Shown here: positions 17,073-26,234 of the stretch, in pieces
Layout: every line of letters starts with the position of its first letter
Position numbering within the stretch: position 1 is the first letter of the stretch
Origin: Companilactobacillus bobalius
GTDB lineage: Bacteria > Bacillota > Bacilli > Lactobacillales > Lactobacillaceae
DNA length: 64,000 nt
Assembly (NCBI RefSeq): GCF_009764355.1
Contig: NZ_LNUA01000031.1
Span: 434,001 to 498,000 of the forward strand
Reading direction: 5' to 3'
Made by a program: the position numbers and the translations under genes
The notes under the pieces: model-generated
Told to the model about the DNA's origin: nothing
Seen by the model: the letters and a program-made list of their open reading frames with translations, nothing else
The model's database searches: none

Positions 17073-17129
17073 GAGTATCAAAACAGGTATAATTTTAATT
17101 GATTATTTATAGAATCGTGTGAGGTATTT

Positions 17130-19523
17130 ATGGCAAGAAAAAAGGCAACTTCAAAGCCTAGAAAGAGAAAAACAACTACAAACAATTCACGGCTAATTAG
17201 ATCGTTAGTTAGTTTGGTATGGATAATATTGTCAATTTTAGGTTTATTTAAATTTGGAATTGTCGGTAAAACATTTGATAATCTTTATCGAATGTTGGTG
17301 GGAGATAGTTATCCAGTTTTATTAATTATCAGCATTTTTGTTGCGGCGTTCGTTATAGCTACGGGAAGAATTCCCATCATGACGCCAAAGAGAAATTTTG
17401 GTTTATTGTTTGTATATTTAGGTTCACTAATTATTTTACATGGCATATTTTTCTCCAGTATGTCGTTATACCATAATTATAATTTAGTGACTTGGAATAC
17501 GTTAGCGGCCGATATGACTCAAGTGTCGGTCGATAATTCAGTTGGTGGCGGTATGATTGGCTCATATTTATATAGTTTTTTCATGCCAATGTTTTCAACT
17601 ATTGGAACTTACTTTGTAACAGCCTTAATTATTTTCATTGGAATATTGATGTTATTTAATGTAACGATGAAGCAAGTTTCAGTTGTAACGACTAATGTGT
17701 TAGTTTACTTTAAGCATTTGGCCATCAAAACTAAGGATGCTGTTACTGGTAAGTACGGTGATTATGTTGATCAAAGGGCAGTTGAAAAAGAAAAAGCATC
17801 ACGAGTTAAACCAGAACCTGTAGTTGAACGTGATGACAGTAAGTTTAAAGATGTTAATAGTTTTGCTAAGAAAGAACCGGAAACTTCGGCTGATGATTCT
17901 GATTTTCATATCGATATGCCTAAGGCGCCGGATTTGAAACCAGATCTGGCAGATTCAACTTCTAATAGCACAGCTGAAGTTGTTTCAAAGCCTTATGGTA
18001 TTGATGGAACTAAAGACAAGGATTTACCTGATCCAATTAGTTCTAAAACAGTTGAAACAGACGATAGTGACTATAAACTACCAGGTCCAGACTTACTTAA
18101 ACAAATTCCGCAGACTGATCAAAGTGCAGAAGTGAAATTGATTGATGATAATAAAGACAAATTAAAGAAAACCTTTAAGAGTTTTGGTGTCGATGTTGAG
18201 GTTAAAAAAGCTAGTTTAGGACCAACTATTACTAAGTATGAAGTTCAACCCGCAGTCGGTGTAAAGGTAAGTAAAATTGTCAATTTAGCTGATGACTTGG
18301 CTTTGGCACTTGCTGCTAAAGATATTCGTATTGAGGCTCCAATTCCGGGTAAATCTTTTGTCGGTATTGAAGTACCTAATCAAACCATTTCAACAGTCTC
18401 ATTTCGGGATATAACCGAGAATCAGAAGGATAAGACGCATCCATTAGTTGTTCCGCTAGGTAAAGAAGTTTCAGGTAACATTATCGAAGCTAACATCACC
18501 AAGATGCCCCATTTGTTGATTGCTGGTTCAACTGGTAGTGGTAAGTCTGTAGCTATCAATACGATTATTACTGGTATCTTAATGAAAGCAAAGCCAAGTG
18601 AAGTTAAATTAATTTTAATTGATCCTAAGATGGTTGAATTGAATGTTTATAATGGGATACCGCATCTTTTGATCCCGGTTGTAACTGATGCTAGACGAGC
18701 TGCTGGTGCGTTACAGAAGGCTGTTAAAGAAATGGAACGCCGTTATAAATTATTTGCGGAAACCAGTCATCGTAATATTGGTGAATACAACGCAGATGTT
18801 GATAAATTCAATAAAACAGCTGCTGATGAAGATAAGATGGAACATTTGCCCTATATCGTCGTTATAGTTGATGAGTTATCTGACTTAATGATGGTTGCTG
18901 GTCATGAAGTTGAAGCTGCGATTGTTCGTTTAGCTCAAATGGCTCGTGCAGCTGGATTACACATTATTATCGCTACACAACGTCCATCTGTTGATGTTAT
19001 TACCGGATTGATCAAAGCTAATATTCCATCACGTATTGCTTTTGCCGTTTCCAGTGGTGTTGATTCAAGAACTATTTTGGATTCTGTTGGGGCTGAGAAG
19101 CTTTTAGGACGTGGTGATATGTTATTCCAACCAATTGGGAAGAGTAAGCCAGTTCGTCTGCAGGGAGCTTATATATCCGAATCAGAGGTTGAAAACGTAG
19201 TTAACTTTGTAAGTAGTCAACAGGCCGCTGATTATGATGAAGATATGATTCCAACTGATGTTGACGAGGGTGGTTCAACAAGCGATGATAAACCAAATGA
19301 CGAATATTGGGATGATGCAGTTGAAATGATTGTTAAACAGCAATCTGCTAGTGTTTCAATGTTACAAAGAAGATTCCAAATTGGTTATAATCGTGCTGCT
19401 CGAATGGTTGATGAGATGGAAGATAAAGGTATTGTTGGACCTTCAGAGGGTAGTAAACCAAGGAAGGTTTTAATTACTGAAGAACAGTTAGAAACAATTA
19501 GGAAAAATCAGGTGAAAAATTGA
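17130..19523 (+). CDS. ftsK: DNA translocase FtsK/SpoIIIE
   Basis: FtsK pumps DNA across the division septum to finish chromosome segregation. The 797-residue protein has a basic N terminus, about four transmembrane helices (residues 20-185), a hydrophilic low-complexity linker (about 200-320), and the motor domain with Walker A AGSTGSGKS and Walker B VVIVDELSDLM. The C-terminal winged-helix gamma domain (DEYWDDAVEMIVKQQ onward) reads orientation sequences. The length fits the SpoIIIE-type translocase of Firmicutes. It starts the unit with yfmF, whose TTG overlaps the ftsK stop. Confidence 0.95.
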   Translation: MARKKATSKPRKRKTTTNNSRLIRSLVSLVWIILSILGLFKFGIVGKTFDNLYRMLVGDSYPVLLIISIFVAAFVIATGRIPIMTPKRNFGLLFVYLGSLIILHGIFFSSMSLYHNYNLVTWNTLAADMTQVSVDNSVGGGMIGSYLYSFFMPMFSTIGTYFVTALIIFIGILMLFNVTMKQVSVVTTNVLVYFKHLAIKTKDAVTGKYGDYVDQRAVEKEKASRVKPEPVVERDDSKFKDVNSFAKKEPETSADDSDFHIDMPKAPDLKPDLADSTSNSTAEVVSKPYGIDGTKDKDLPDPISSKTVETDDSDYKLPGPDLLKQIPQTDQSAEVKLIDDNKDKLKKTFKSFGVDVEVKKASLGPTITKYEVQPAVGVKVSKIVNLADDLALALAAKDIRIEAPIPGKSFVGIEVPNQTISTVSFRDITENQKDKTHPLVVPLGKEVSGNIIEANITKMPHLLIAGSTGSGKSVAINTIITGILMKAKPSEVKLILIDPKMVELNVYNGIPHLLIPVVTDARRAAGALQKAVKEMERRYKLFAETSHRNIGEYNADVDKFNKTAADEDKMEHLPYIVVIVDELSDLMMVAGHEVEAAIVRLAQMARAAGLHIIIATQRPSVDVITGLIKANIPSRIAFAVSSGVDSRTILDSVGAEKLLGRGDMLFQPIGKSKPVRLQGAYISESEVENVVNFVSSQQAADYDEDMIPTDVDEGGSTSDDKPNDEYWDDAVEMIVKQQSASVSMLQRRFQIGYNRAARMVDEMEDKGIVGPSEGSKPRKVLITEEQLETIRKNQVKN

Positions 19524-20794
19524 AAAAAAGATTAGCAAAAAATATTTTTTTGAATATTAATCCAATAAAAAAATTCCGTACCATTAAGATTCAAATAGAT
19601 TTCTTACGTCCACTAAATAAGGATGAAATGACTAGTCGTCGTTTATTGGCAAATGTTTTGTCCAATTCGACAAAGGATTATCCTAGTTTTCAAGCGATAA
19701 ATGATCGTGAGATGGATCTCTATGGATCAGAGATAAGTGTTTATACACGTAACTTGTTGAACTTTAATGATTTAGCTTTTAGTGTAGAATTCGCCGATCC
19801 CGCATTCTTGATCGATGGAAAAACTCAAATCAAGGATAATTTAGATTTGCTTGGAGAGGTTATTTTCAAGCCTAATTTGAATGGCTCAGTTTTTGATAAT
19901 GAAGCTTTTTCAACTGAAAAGCGTAATTTGATGTCTAATCTATTGTCGATTCAAGACAATCAGGATTTAGTCAGTTCACTTGGATTGATTAAATTGATTT
20001 ATCGTGATGATCCTAATCGTCAGGTTCCAATTTTTGGTAGCGTGGAACAATTAGAGAAGTTGAACAATGATGAGCTTTTCAAGGCTTATCAAGACATTAT
20101 TGCTAACGATTTGGTAATTATTAACGTAGTCGGTAATATTGATGAAACGGAATTTTCAAAATATTTGAATGAAAGTATTTTTGCTGAAAAATTAAAGAAT
20201 GACCGTAGTGATTTAACTATTTCCTTTAGCAACTTTGATGATTTAATTAAGAATCCGGCTAATCAAATAGAACACAAACATTTGAATCAAAGCCGTATTG
20301 GTTTGGCATATGCAACCAAAGGGGTTTCTAAGGATTTCAATCGTATGGCACCGCAAGTAATGAATTTGATTTTAGGTGGTGATGATCAGTCACAACTATT
20401 TTTACAAGTACGAGAAAAAAATAGTTTAGCTTATTCTGTTTCTAGTACTTATCAACCAATCAGTCATTTAGTGACTATTCAGGCTGGTTTAGATGCTGAT
20501 TCAATTGAAGAGGCGTTAACACTGATTGATGATCAGATTGCTTATATTAAAAATGGAAAAGTTACAGATGATCAAATCAAACATGCTCAAAAGGTGATGC
20601 TCACACGTCGTAAGATATCTACCGACTCAATTCAGTATTATATTATGCGTAGTATTTGGGAAACAATTTATCCTCAAACACTGTTGAGTAATCAACAATT
20701 TGAAGATGAATTAAACAATCTAGATAAAAAACATGTAGCAAGTGTAGCCGCACATATGCATGCAATCGCACAGTATCAATTGATTGGAGATTAA
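19520..20794 (+). CDS. yfmF: EF-P 5-aminopentanol modification-associated protein YfmF (inactive M16-like peptidase)
   Basis: The protein is an M16 (insulinase/pitrilysin) family member of 424 residues that lacks the HxxEH zinc motif, so it is expected to be the non-catalytic partner of the next gene. In B. subtilis the ymfF-ymfH-ymfI cluster is tied to the 5-aminopentanol modification of elongation factor P. A TTG start overlaps the ftsK stop codon (TTGA) with CAGGTGA upstream, indicating coupled translation. The C-terminal glycine-rich GLAYATKG...QLFLQVREKNSLAYSV region is typical of the family. Confidence 0.88.
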   Translation: MKKRLAKNIFLNINPIKKFRTIKIQIDFLRPLNKDEMTSRRLLANVLSNSTKDYPSFQAINDREMDLYGSEISVYTRNLLNFNDLAFSVEFADPAFLIDGKTQIKDNLDLLGEVIFKPNLNGSVFDNEAFSTEKRNLMSNLLSIQDNQDLVSSLGLIKLIYRDDPNRQVPIFGSVEQLEKLNNDELFKAYQDIIANDLVIINVVGNIDETEFSKYLNESIFAEKLKNDRSDLTISFSNFDDLIKNPANQIEHKHLNQSRIGLAYATKGVSKDFNRMAPQVMNLILGGDDQSQLFLQVREKNSLAYSVSSTYQPISHLVTIQAGLDADSIEEALTLIDDQIAYIKNGKVTDDQIKHAQKVMLTRRKISTDSIQYYIMRSIWETIYPQTLLSNQQFEDELNNLDKKHVASVAAHMHAIAQYQLIGD

Positions 20795-20796
20795 TA

Positions 20797-22035
20797 ATGA
20801 CTGAGAGATTACAGAAATATACTAAGAAATTGGCAAATGGGTTTGAAATTGAAATTGTGCCTTTGCCAGGGTTTAATCAGGTCTATAGCGTCGTTATGGC
20901 TAATTTTGGGTCAGTTGACACCAAACAAGGTGTTAAGACTTTACCAGCTGGAATTGCTCACTTTATTGAGCATAAATTGTTTGCTAAACCAGGCTATGAT
21001 GTTTCAGAGAAGTTCGCTAAGTATGGTGCAAACTCTAATGCTTATACTAGCTATACGAAGACGGCCTATTTATTTCAGACACTAGAAAATCCTTATGATA
21101 ATTTGAAGATTCTTTTGGACTTGGTACAAAATCCTTATTTTACTGAAGAAAATGTTGCTTCCGAACGTGGAATTATTAATCAAGAAATTCAAATGTACTT
21201 GGATATGCCGGAATTTGTATTAGAACAAAGAATTTTGGAACAACTTTATCCTAATGATCCAATCGCTGAAGACATCGCTGGTACTAGTGACACATTACAA
21301 TTGATCAATCAGAAGAATTTATTGCAAGCTTATCAGGATAACTATCGTCCAAGTAATATGGATTTGGTTATTGTTGGGGATGTTGATTCTGAAAGAATTG
21401 AAAATATTGTCGAAAATTCTAATTTTCAAACTTTGGGACAACCTTTGGAAAAGACTTTTAACAAATTAACTCCAATTGGTCCTGGTGGACAAGAACAAAT
21501 GGATATTAGTCAGGCAAGATCCGCCTACGGTATAAGGATAGATATTGATATGTCTGGCTATGATTTAGTTAAGAAACAATATGAAATGAATATGGTAATG
21601 GAGACTTTGATTGGTGAATCTTCCAGTAATTACCAGGAAATGAACCGATTAGGAATAATTGATGATAGTTTTTCTTATAATGTGGTTGCAGAAAACAACT
21701 ATTGTTTTATCATTATTAGTGGGTCAACTAATAATTCTGAAGAATTTCAGGAATATCTTCAAAAGCATTTGTCATATGAGAGTTTAAAAGCCGTTTTAAC
21801 GGATACAAAATTCGAACGTATCAAACGTGATGCAATTGGTGCTTACTTATTCGCACAAAATTCACCAGAAGCGATCGCTAATCAGATGGCAGAATTGTAT
21901 TTCTACAATGTGGATTACTTAGAATTAATTCATATGATCAATTCAATTCATCGTGATGACTTACTAGAAGTTTCTGAACAATTTTTGAAAGATGAAAATT
22001 GCACCTACTATAATCTATTACCAAATAGGAAGTAA
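20797..22035 (+). CDS. yfmH: EF-P 5-aminopentanol modification-associated protein YfmH (M16 zinc peptidase)
   Basis: This is a 412-residue M16 peptidase with an intact inverted zinc motif H-F-I-E-H in GIAHFIEHKLF (about residues 50-60) and the downstream E of RGIINQEIQMY. It presumably forms a heterodimer with the upstream inactive YfmF. It starts 3 bases after yfmF ends and is followed 4 bases later by ymfI, so the three are one unit. The processed substrate is not known. Confidence 0.9.
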   Translation: MTERLQKYTKKLANGFEIEIVPLPGFNQVYSVVMANFGSVDTKQGVKTLPAGIAHFIEHKLFAKPGYDVSEKFAKYGANSNAYTSYTKTAYLFQTLENPYDNLKILLDLVQNPYFTEENVASERGIINQEIQMYLDMPEFVLEQRILEQLYPNDPIAEDIAGTSDTLQLINQKNLLQAYQDNYRPSNMDLVIVGDVDSERIENIVENSNFQTLGQPLEKTFNKLTPIGPGGQEQMDISQARSAYGIRIDIDMSGYDLVKKQYEMNMVMETLIGESSSNYQEMNRLGIIDDSFSYNVVAENNYCFIIISGSTNNSEEFQEYLQKHLSYESLKAVLTDTKFERIKRDAIGAYLFAQNSPEAIANQMAELYFYNVDYLELIHMINSIHRDDLLEVSEQFLKDENCTYYNLLPNRK

Positions 22036-22038
22036 GCT

Positions 22039-22761
22039 ATGTATGCATTGATCATGGGTAGTTCGGGAGATATTGGAACAAGCAGTGCTAAGAACTTGGC
22101 CGCTAAGGGATGGTCTCTTTATCTGCATTACAATAAAAATTCTGAACGTATCGAAAAATTACGAGCACAGCTCGTTGAAAAGTATCCAAAACAAGATTTC
22201 ATACCAATCAAGTTTGATATGGAGCATGACAACGTTGAAGATTTGACGAAACAAATTTTCGGATTAGATGCAGTCGTTTTTGCACAAGGAAATACGTACT
22301 ATAAGTTATTAGTTGATATTTCCGAATCAGAGATTGATTCATTGTGGAATATTCACGTCAAATTGCCAATCTTAATCTTGAAGCAACTTCAAGATAAGTT
22401 GGCTAAAACTCATCATGGTAGAATCGTCTTCATTGGTTCCATTTACGGAAAAGTTGGTTCAGCAATGGAAGTTGTCTATAGTACCGTTAAAGGTGCAATG
22501 TCCTCGTTTGCTGATGCTTACGCCAAGGAGGTAGCTTCATTAGGTATCTCAGTGAATGTGGTAGCTCCTGGGGCAGTTAATACCAAAATGAATACGCAAG
22601 AATTTTCAAGTGAAGATCTGGAAAATGTTAAAGAAGAGATTCCAGCTGATAGGTTGGCAAATCCTGATGAGATAGCTGATTTAGTCAGTTATCTTGTCAA
22701 TATCAAATCAAATTATTTAACTGGACAAACAATTTATTTTGCCGGCGGCTGGTTGTTATAA
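22039..22761 (+). CDS. ymfI: SDR-family EF-P 5-aminopentanone reductase YmfI
   Basis: This short-chain dehydrogenase has a Rossmann N terminus (MGSSGDIGTSSAKNL) for NAD(P)H and the catalytic Y-S-T-V-K (YxxxK) with an upstream Ser in FIGSIYGKVGS; length 240 residues. In B. subtilis YmfI reduces 5-aminopentanone on Lys32 of EF-P to 5-aminopentanol, and the gene order with the two M16 proteins supports the same role here. The efp gene is not in the window. General 3-oxoacyl-ACP reductase annotation is the alternative. Confidence 0.85.
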   Translation: MYALIMGSSGDIGTSSAKNLAAKGWSLYLHYNKNSERIEKLRAQLVEKYPKQDFIPIKFDMEHDNVEDLTKQIFGLDAVVFAQGNTYYKLLVDISESEIDSLWNIHVKLPILILKQLQDKLAKTHHGRIVFIGSIYGKVGSAMEVVYSTVKGAMSSFADAYAKEVASLGISVNVVAPGAVNTKMNTQEFSSEDLENVKEEIPADRLANPDEIADLVSYLVNIKSNYLTGQTIYFAGGWLL

Positions 22762-22768
22762 GGTCGTT

Positions 22769-22797
22769 AGTAGTTAGATAATAATTTATGTTATACT
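22769..22797 (+). promoter_or_regulatory. possible extended -10 promoter before the RodZ-like gene
   Basis: TGTTATACT (22789-22797) is an extended -10 (TGn-TATACT); the -35 region (22769-22774) is poor. It lies in the 65-base gap after ymfI. Confidence 0.45.
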
Positions 22798-22826
22798 TAG
22801 AAAAATTAGTTAATCGGTGGTAAAAA

Positions 22827-23672
22827 ATGGACGAAATTGGCCAAAAATTAAGAAATGCACGTATCAAAAAAGGCTACACAATTGATGATTTGCAACAAAT
22901 CACCAAAATTCAAAAACGTTATTTAATTGCTATTGAAGAAGGTCAATTTGATCATCTTCCCGGTGATTTTTACGTGAGAGCATTTATCAAACAATATTCT
23001 GATGCCGTTGGTATCTCTAGTGATGATTTGTTAGAGGAATATAAAGCTGATATTCCTAACTCCCAACCATCACAAGAAGCAGCTCAACAAGAGACAAAGA
23101 CACGTTCTATCAAGGAAGAATCAAATTCTTTCTTCTCTAATTTAGGAAATTACATTCCTCAAATCGTTGTGGGAATCGTTGTTATTGTTATTATTGCTGT
23201 AATTGCTTTTGGAATGGTTCATCGTAATCAAAATGCATCTAGCGTAACTATCCCAAAGGATAATACAACTCAAACAACTAAGAAAAAGACAGCCAAAAAG
23301 TCAACTAAGACGACTAAAAAGGCTACTGCTAAAAAGAAAACGGCAACTAAGACTGTTAGTGTTAAATCTTCAGGAGATAACACATATACTGTTACTAACA
23401 TGCCTACAGATGGTTTAAAAGTTGTTGTAGCCGGTAATAACGGTCAGGCTTGGATTCAATTTACTGAAGGTTCAAATACAACTTGGCAACAAGCTTTGAG
23501 TTCAGGAGAAAAGAAGGAAACAACTGTTCCTGCTGATACTACTAGTTTTAAGATTCAAACTGGTAATGTTAACAATACAGAAATTACAATTGATGGTAAG
23601 AAGCTTGACTTAGGAACTACTGACAGTAGCAGTTCAATTGTCAAAACACTTACATTTAATGTTGAAAAATAA
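22827..23672 (+). CDS. RodZ-like helix-turn-helix membrane protein (YmfM type)
   Basis: The N-terminal 70 residues form a Cro/C1-type HTH fold (DEIGQKLRNARIKKGYTIDDLQ), followed by a single membrane helix at about residues 110-130. Outside it there is a Thr/Lys-rich linker (about 149-175) and a C-terminal DUF4115-type beta domain. This is the RodZ layout, in which the HTH domain contacts MreB and the external part supports rod-shape wall synthesis. The length of 281 residues is usual. It lies before pgsA as in Bacillus ymfM-pgsA. The HTH probably binds protein rather than DNA. Confidence 0.88.
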   Translation: MDEIGQKLRNARIKKGYTIDDLQQITKIQKRYLIAIEEGQFDHLPGDFYVRAFIKQYSDAVGISSDDLLEEYKADIPNSQPSQEAAQQETKTRSIKEESNSFFSNLGNYIPQIVVGIVVIVIIAVIAFGMVHRNQNASSVTIPKDNTTQTTKKKTAKKSTKTTKKATAKKKTATKTVSVKSSGDNTYTVTNMPTDGLKVVVAGNNGQAWIQFTEGSNTTWQQALSSGEKKETTVPADTTSFKIQTGNVNNTEITIDGKKLDLGTTDSSSSIVKTLTFNVEK

Positions 23673-23674
23673 AG

Positions 23675-23715
23675 TAATGGTGTCTAATCTAATAAGAGTG
23701 GACACCATTATTTTG
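23675..23715 (+). terminator. probable terminator between the RodZ-like gene and pgsA
   Basis: TAATGGTGTC / GACACCATTA is a perfect 10-pair stem with a 16-base loop, followed by only four T. It may be partial. Confidence 0.6.
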
Positions 23716-23747
23716 TAAAAAAGAGTTATTATTGGAGGACGTTTTAA

Positions 23748-24332
23748 ATGGTATGGAATTTACCTAACAAATTAACAATGCTTCGAATTATTTTGATTCC
23801 AGTATTTATTATTCTATTGGCTTTTGGTTGGTCAGATTTGGGGGAGATTTACGTTCTAAACAATTTGATTCCAATGAATCATGTTTTAGCAACAGTTGTC
23901 TTTATCATAGCCTCATTAACGGATTTAGCCGATGGTAAGATTGCTCGTAAGAACCATTTAGTAACTAACTTTGGTAAGTTTGCCGATACTTTGGCAGATA
24001 AGATGTTGGTTATGACAGCATTAATTTTCTTAGTGAGTTTCAAAATGGCACCGGCTTGGGTTGTTGCAATTATTGTTTGCCGTGAATTAGCTGTTACTGG
24101 TCTTAGAACGATTGTTCTTGAAGAGGGTGGCAAGGTCATGGCTGCTCAAATGCCTGGTAAGATCAAAACTACTACACAAATGATTGCAATTATTTTCTTG
24201 TTGATGAATAATATTTTCTTCTCCGCAATCAATATTCCAATTGGACAAATTTTCTTATATATCTGTTTAATTTTCACTATTTACTCTGGTGCTGATTATT
24301 TCTATCAAGCAAGAGATATCTTCAAGAAATAA
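23748..24332 (+). CDS. pgsA: CDP-diacylglycerol--glycerol-3-phosphate 3-phosphatidyltransferase PgsA
   Basis: PgsA makes phosphatidylglycerol phosphate, the committed step to phosphatidylglycerol and cardiolipin. The CDP-alcohol phosphotransferase signature D-x2-D-G-x2-A-R-x8-G-x3-D-x3-D is complete (around residues 62-88: DLADGKIAR ... FGKFADTLADK). There are about five hydrophobic helices in 194 residues, normal for the family. The start ATG follows TTGGAGGACG. Confidence 0.95.
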   Translation: MVWNLPNKLTMLRIILIPVFIILLAFGWSDLGEIYVLNNLIPMNHVLATVVFIIASLTDLADGKIARKNHLVTNFGKFADTLADKMLVMTALIFLVSFKMAPAWVVAIIVCRELAVTGLRTIVLEEGGKVMAAQMPGKIKTTTQMIAIIFLLMNNIFFSAINIPIGQIFLYICLIFTIYSGADYFYQARDIFKK

Positions 24333-24355
24333 TACGTAATTTGAAAGAGAGAGCA

Positions 24356-24895
24356 ATGAATAAATCAATTGAAATTTTAAAAGAAGCTGAACAGGCCAAT
24401 TTTGAAAATGGATTGCCTCAAAAATGGTCTGACTTTACTACAGAAACAGTTGAAAAACTTAAACAAAAAAATTTAAGGGTTACAGCAGCTGAAAGTTTAA
24501 CGGCAGGTCTTTTTCAAGCAACCGTAGCTTCAGTACCTGGAGCATCGAATATTTTTGATGGTGGATTTGTTACTTATGCTGATGAAGTCAAGGTTAAATT
24601 ATTAGGAATGGACCCTAGATTGATTGAACAGTACACAGTAGTCAGTAATCCGGTAGCTAAGGCTATGGCTGAATTGTCAGCTGAAAAAGTAGATGCTGAT
24701 ATTGGACTTGGTTTTACTGGAGTGGCTGGTCCAGATCCATTGGAAGGTAACCCTGTGGGTACGGTCTTTATTGGTGCTTGTAACCGTCAGAACCATCAAG
24801 AAATTATTAAAGAATTTCACTTTGAAGGTACAAGACAAGCTATTCGATTAAAATCAGTTTTGTGTGGATTTGCTCTCATTCAAGAAATAATATAA
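24356..24895 (+). CDS. CinA C-terminal domain protein (PncC-type nicotinamide-nucleotide amidohydrolase)
   Basis: This 179-residue protein contains only the CinA C-terminal domain (from about residue 25: TVEKLKQKNLRVTAAESLTAGL, then GFTGVAGPDP). In characterised relatives this domain deamidates nicotinamide mononucleotide. The N-terminal molybdopterin-binding-like domain present in full CinA (about 410 residues) is absent, and there is no room for it because pgsA ends 23 bases upstream. An in-frame TTG at 24341 lies before the AAAGAGAG site; the ATG at 24356 is better placed. Its place between pgsA and recA is the classic cinA position in competent Firmicutes. Confidence 0.85.
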   Translation: MNKSIEILKEAEQANFENGLPQKWSDFTTETVEKLKQKNLRVTAAESLTAGLFQATVASVPGASNIFDGGFVTYADEVKVKLLGMDPRLIEQYTVVSNPVAKAMAELSAEKVDADIGLGFTGVAGPDPLEGNPVGTVFIGACNRQNHQEIIKEFHFEGTRQAIRLKSVLCGFALIQEII

Positions 24896-24921
24896 CGAAC
24901 AAACATTTGTTCGCTTTTTTC
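24896..24921 (+). terminator. terminator after the CinA-C gene, overlapping a LexA-like box
   Basis: CGAACAAA / TTTGTTCG is a perfect 8-pair palindrome with a 2-base centre, followed by C and six T. The same bases contain the SOS-box-like CAAACATTTGTTCG. Confidence 0.65.
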
Positions 24922-24950
24922 TTGCTTTTTTGATGGATTACTAATAATAT
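24900..24950 (+). promoter_or_regulatory. recA promoter region with LexA-like operator
   Basis: CAAACATTTGTTCG (24900-24913) is one base off the Gram-positive LexA consensus CGAAC-N4-GTTCG. A promoter candidate follows: TTGCTT (24922-24927), 17 bases, TAATAT (24945-24950). The operator sits just upstream of the -35. Confidence 0.5.
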
Positions 24951-24983
24951 ACTTAGTGATGAATGCATTAGGAGGAAAGCAAT

Positions 24984-26105
24984 TTGGCTAAAGATGAACG
25001 ACAAAAGGCTTTAGACGTAGCCTTGAAAAAGATTGAAAAGGATTTTGGTAAAGGTGCCATTATGAGAATGGGTGACGACCTTAATACTCAAATCTCCACA
25101 GTTTCTACGGGCTCTTTGGCTCTAGACAATGCTTTAGGTGTTGGTGGATTTCCAAGAGGTAGAATCGTTGAAATTTATGGACCTGAAAGTTCTGGTAAAA
25201 CAACCGTAGCTTTACATGCCGTTGCTGAAGTACAAAAGCAAGGCGGAACAGCCGCTTATATTGATGCTGAAAATGCTATGGATCCAGAATATGCCAAAGC
25301 ATTAGGTGTTAATATTGATGATTTATTGCTATCCCAACCTGATACTGGTGAACAAGGACTAGAAATTGCTGATGCTTTGGTAAGTAGTGGTGCGGTCGAC
25401 ATTGTTGTTGTCGATTCTGTTGCTGCATTGGTACCACGTGCCGAAATTGAAGGTGAGATGGGTGATGCTCACGTTGGTTTACAAGCAAGACTGATGTCAC
25501 AAGCATTACGTAAACTATCTGGTTCTATCAATAAAACTAAGACGATTGCACTTTTCATTAATCAAATTCGTGAAAAAGTTGGAATTATGTTCGGTAATCC
25601 AGAAACTACACCTGGTGGTCGTGCTTTGAAATTCTATTCAACTATTAGATTGGAAGTTCGTCGTGCGGAACAAATCAAAGATGGTTCAGATGTAATTGGT
25701 AATCGAACAAAAATCAAAGTTGTTAAGAATAAGGTTGCTCCACCATTTAAGGTTGCTCTAGTTGATATCATGTATGGTAAGGGAATTTCTCAAACTGGTG
25801 AGTTAGTCGACATGGCTGTTGATAAGGATATTATCGATAAAAGTGGTTCATGGTACTCATATGGTGATGAAAGAATTGGTCAAGGTCGCGAGAACGCTAA
25901 GACTTATCTATCCGAAAATCCTGAAAAGATGGACGAAATTAAACAAAAAGTTCGTACAGCTTATGGCATGGATGGAACTAAAGAAGAAGCTGAACCTGAA
26001 GAGGGAAAAACTGATTCTAAAGTTAAAAAAGATGCTAAAGATTCCGAAAAAAAGAATGAGAATATTGATTTAATTCCTGATTCTAATAAAAAAGAGACTG
26101 AATAA
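24984..26105 (+). CDS. recA: recombinase RecA
   Basis: RecA forms filaments on single-stranded DNA, drives strand exchange and triggers LexA self-cleavage. The 373-residue protein has Walker [10 protein letters not shown], the Walker B region [12 protein letters not shown], the DNA-binding loop L2 ([11 protein letters not shown]) and the C-terminal domain, ending in a Glu/Lys/Asp-rich tail of about 40 residues, longer than average. Start is TTG at 24984 with TTAGGAGGAAAGC; no better ATG is present. Regulation by a LexA-like box upstream is likely. The stop codon lies within the loop of its terminator. Confidence 0.97.
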   Translation: MAKDERQKALDVALKKIEKDFGKGAIMRMGDDLNTQISTVSTGSLALDNALGVGGFPRGRIVEIYGPESSGKTTVALHAVAEVQKQGGTAAYIDAENAMDPEYAKALGVNIDDLLLSQPDTGEQGLEIADALVSSGAVDIVVVDSVAALVPRAEIEGEMGDAHVGLQARLMSQALRKLSGSINKTKTIALFINQIREKVGIMFGNPETTPGGRALKFYSTIRLEVRRAEQIKDGSDVIGNRTKIKVVKNKVAPPFKVALVDIMYGKGISQTGELVDMAVDKDIIDKSGSWYSYGDERIGQGRENAKTYLSENPEKMDEIKQKVRTAYGMDGTKEEAEPEEGKTDSKVKKDAKDSEKKNENIDLIPDSNKKETE

Positions 26106-26117
26106 GTCTCTTTTTTT
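26088..26117 (+). terminator. terminator of recA overlapping its last codons
   Basis: AGAGACT (26093-26099) / AGTCTCT (26105-26111) with A-run before and T-run after. The 5' arm encodes the last residues of RecA, and the TAA stop is at the end of the loop. Confidence 0.9.
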
Positions 26118-26234
26118 CTTTTTATTTGGTTGACAGGCTATATTTATTCTATAATATTAAGTTGTATGTAAATAATTTGTAACAATAAATTTTACAAACA
26201 AATCTTTTAAAAAAGCAAATATGGAGGTGATAGC

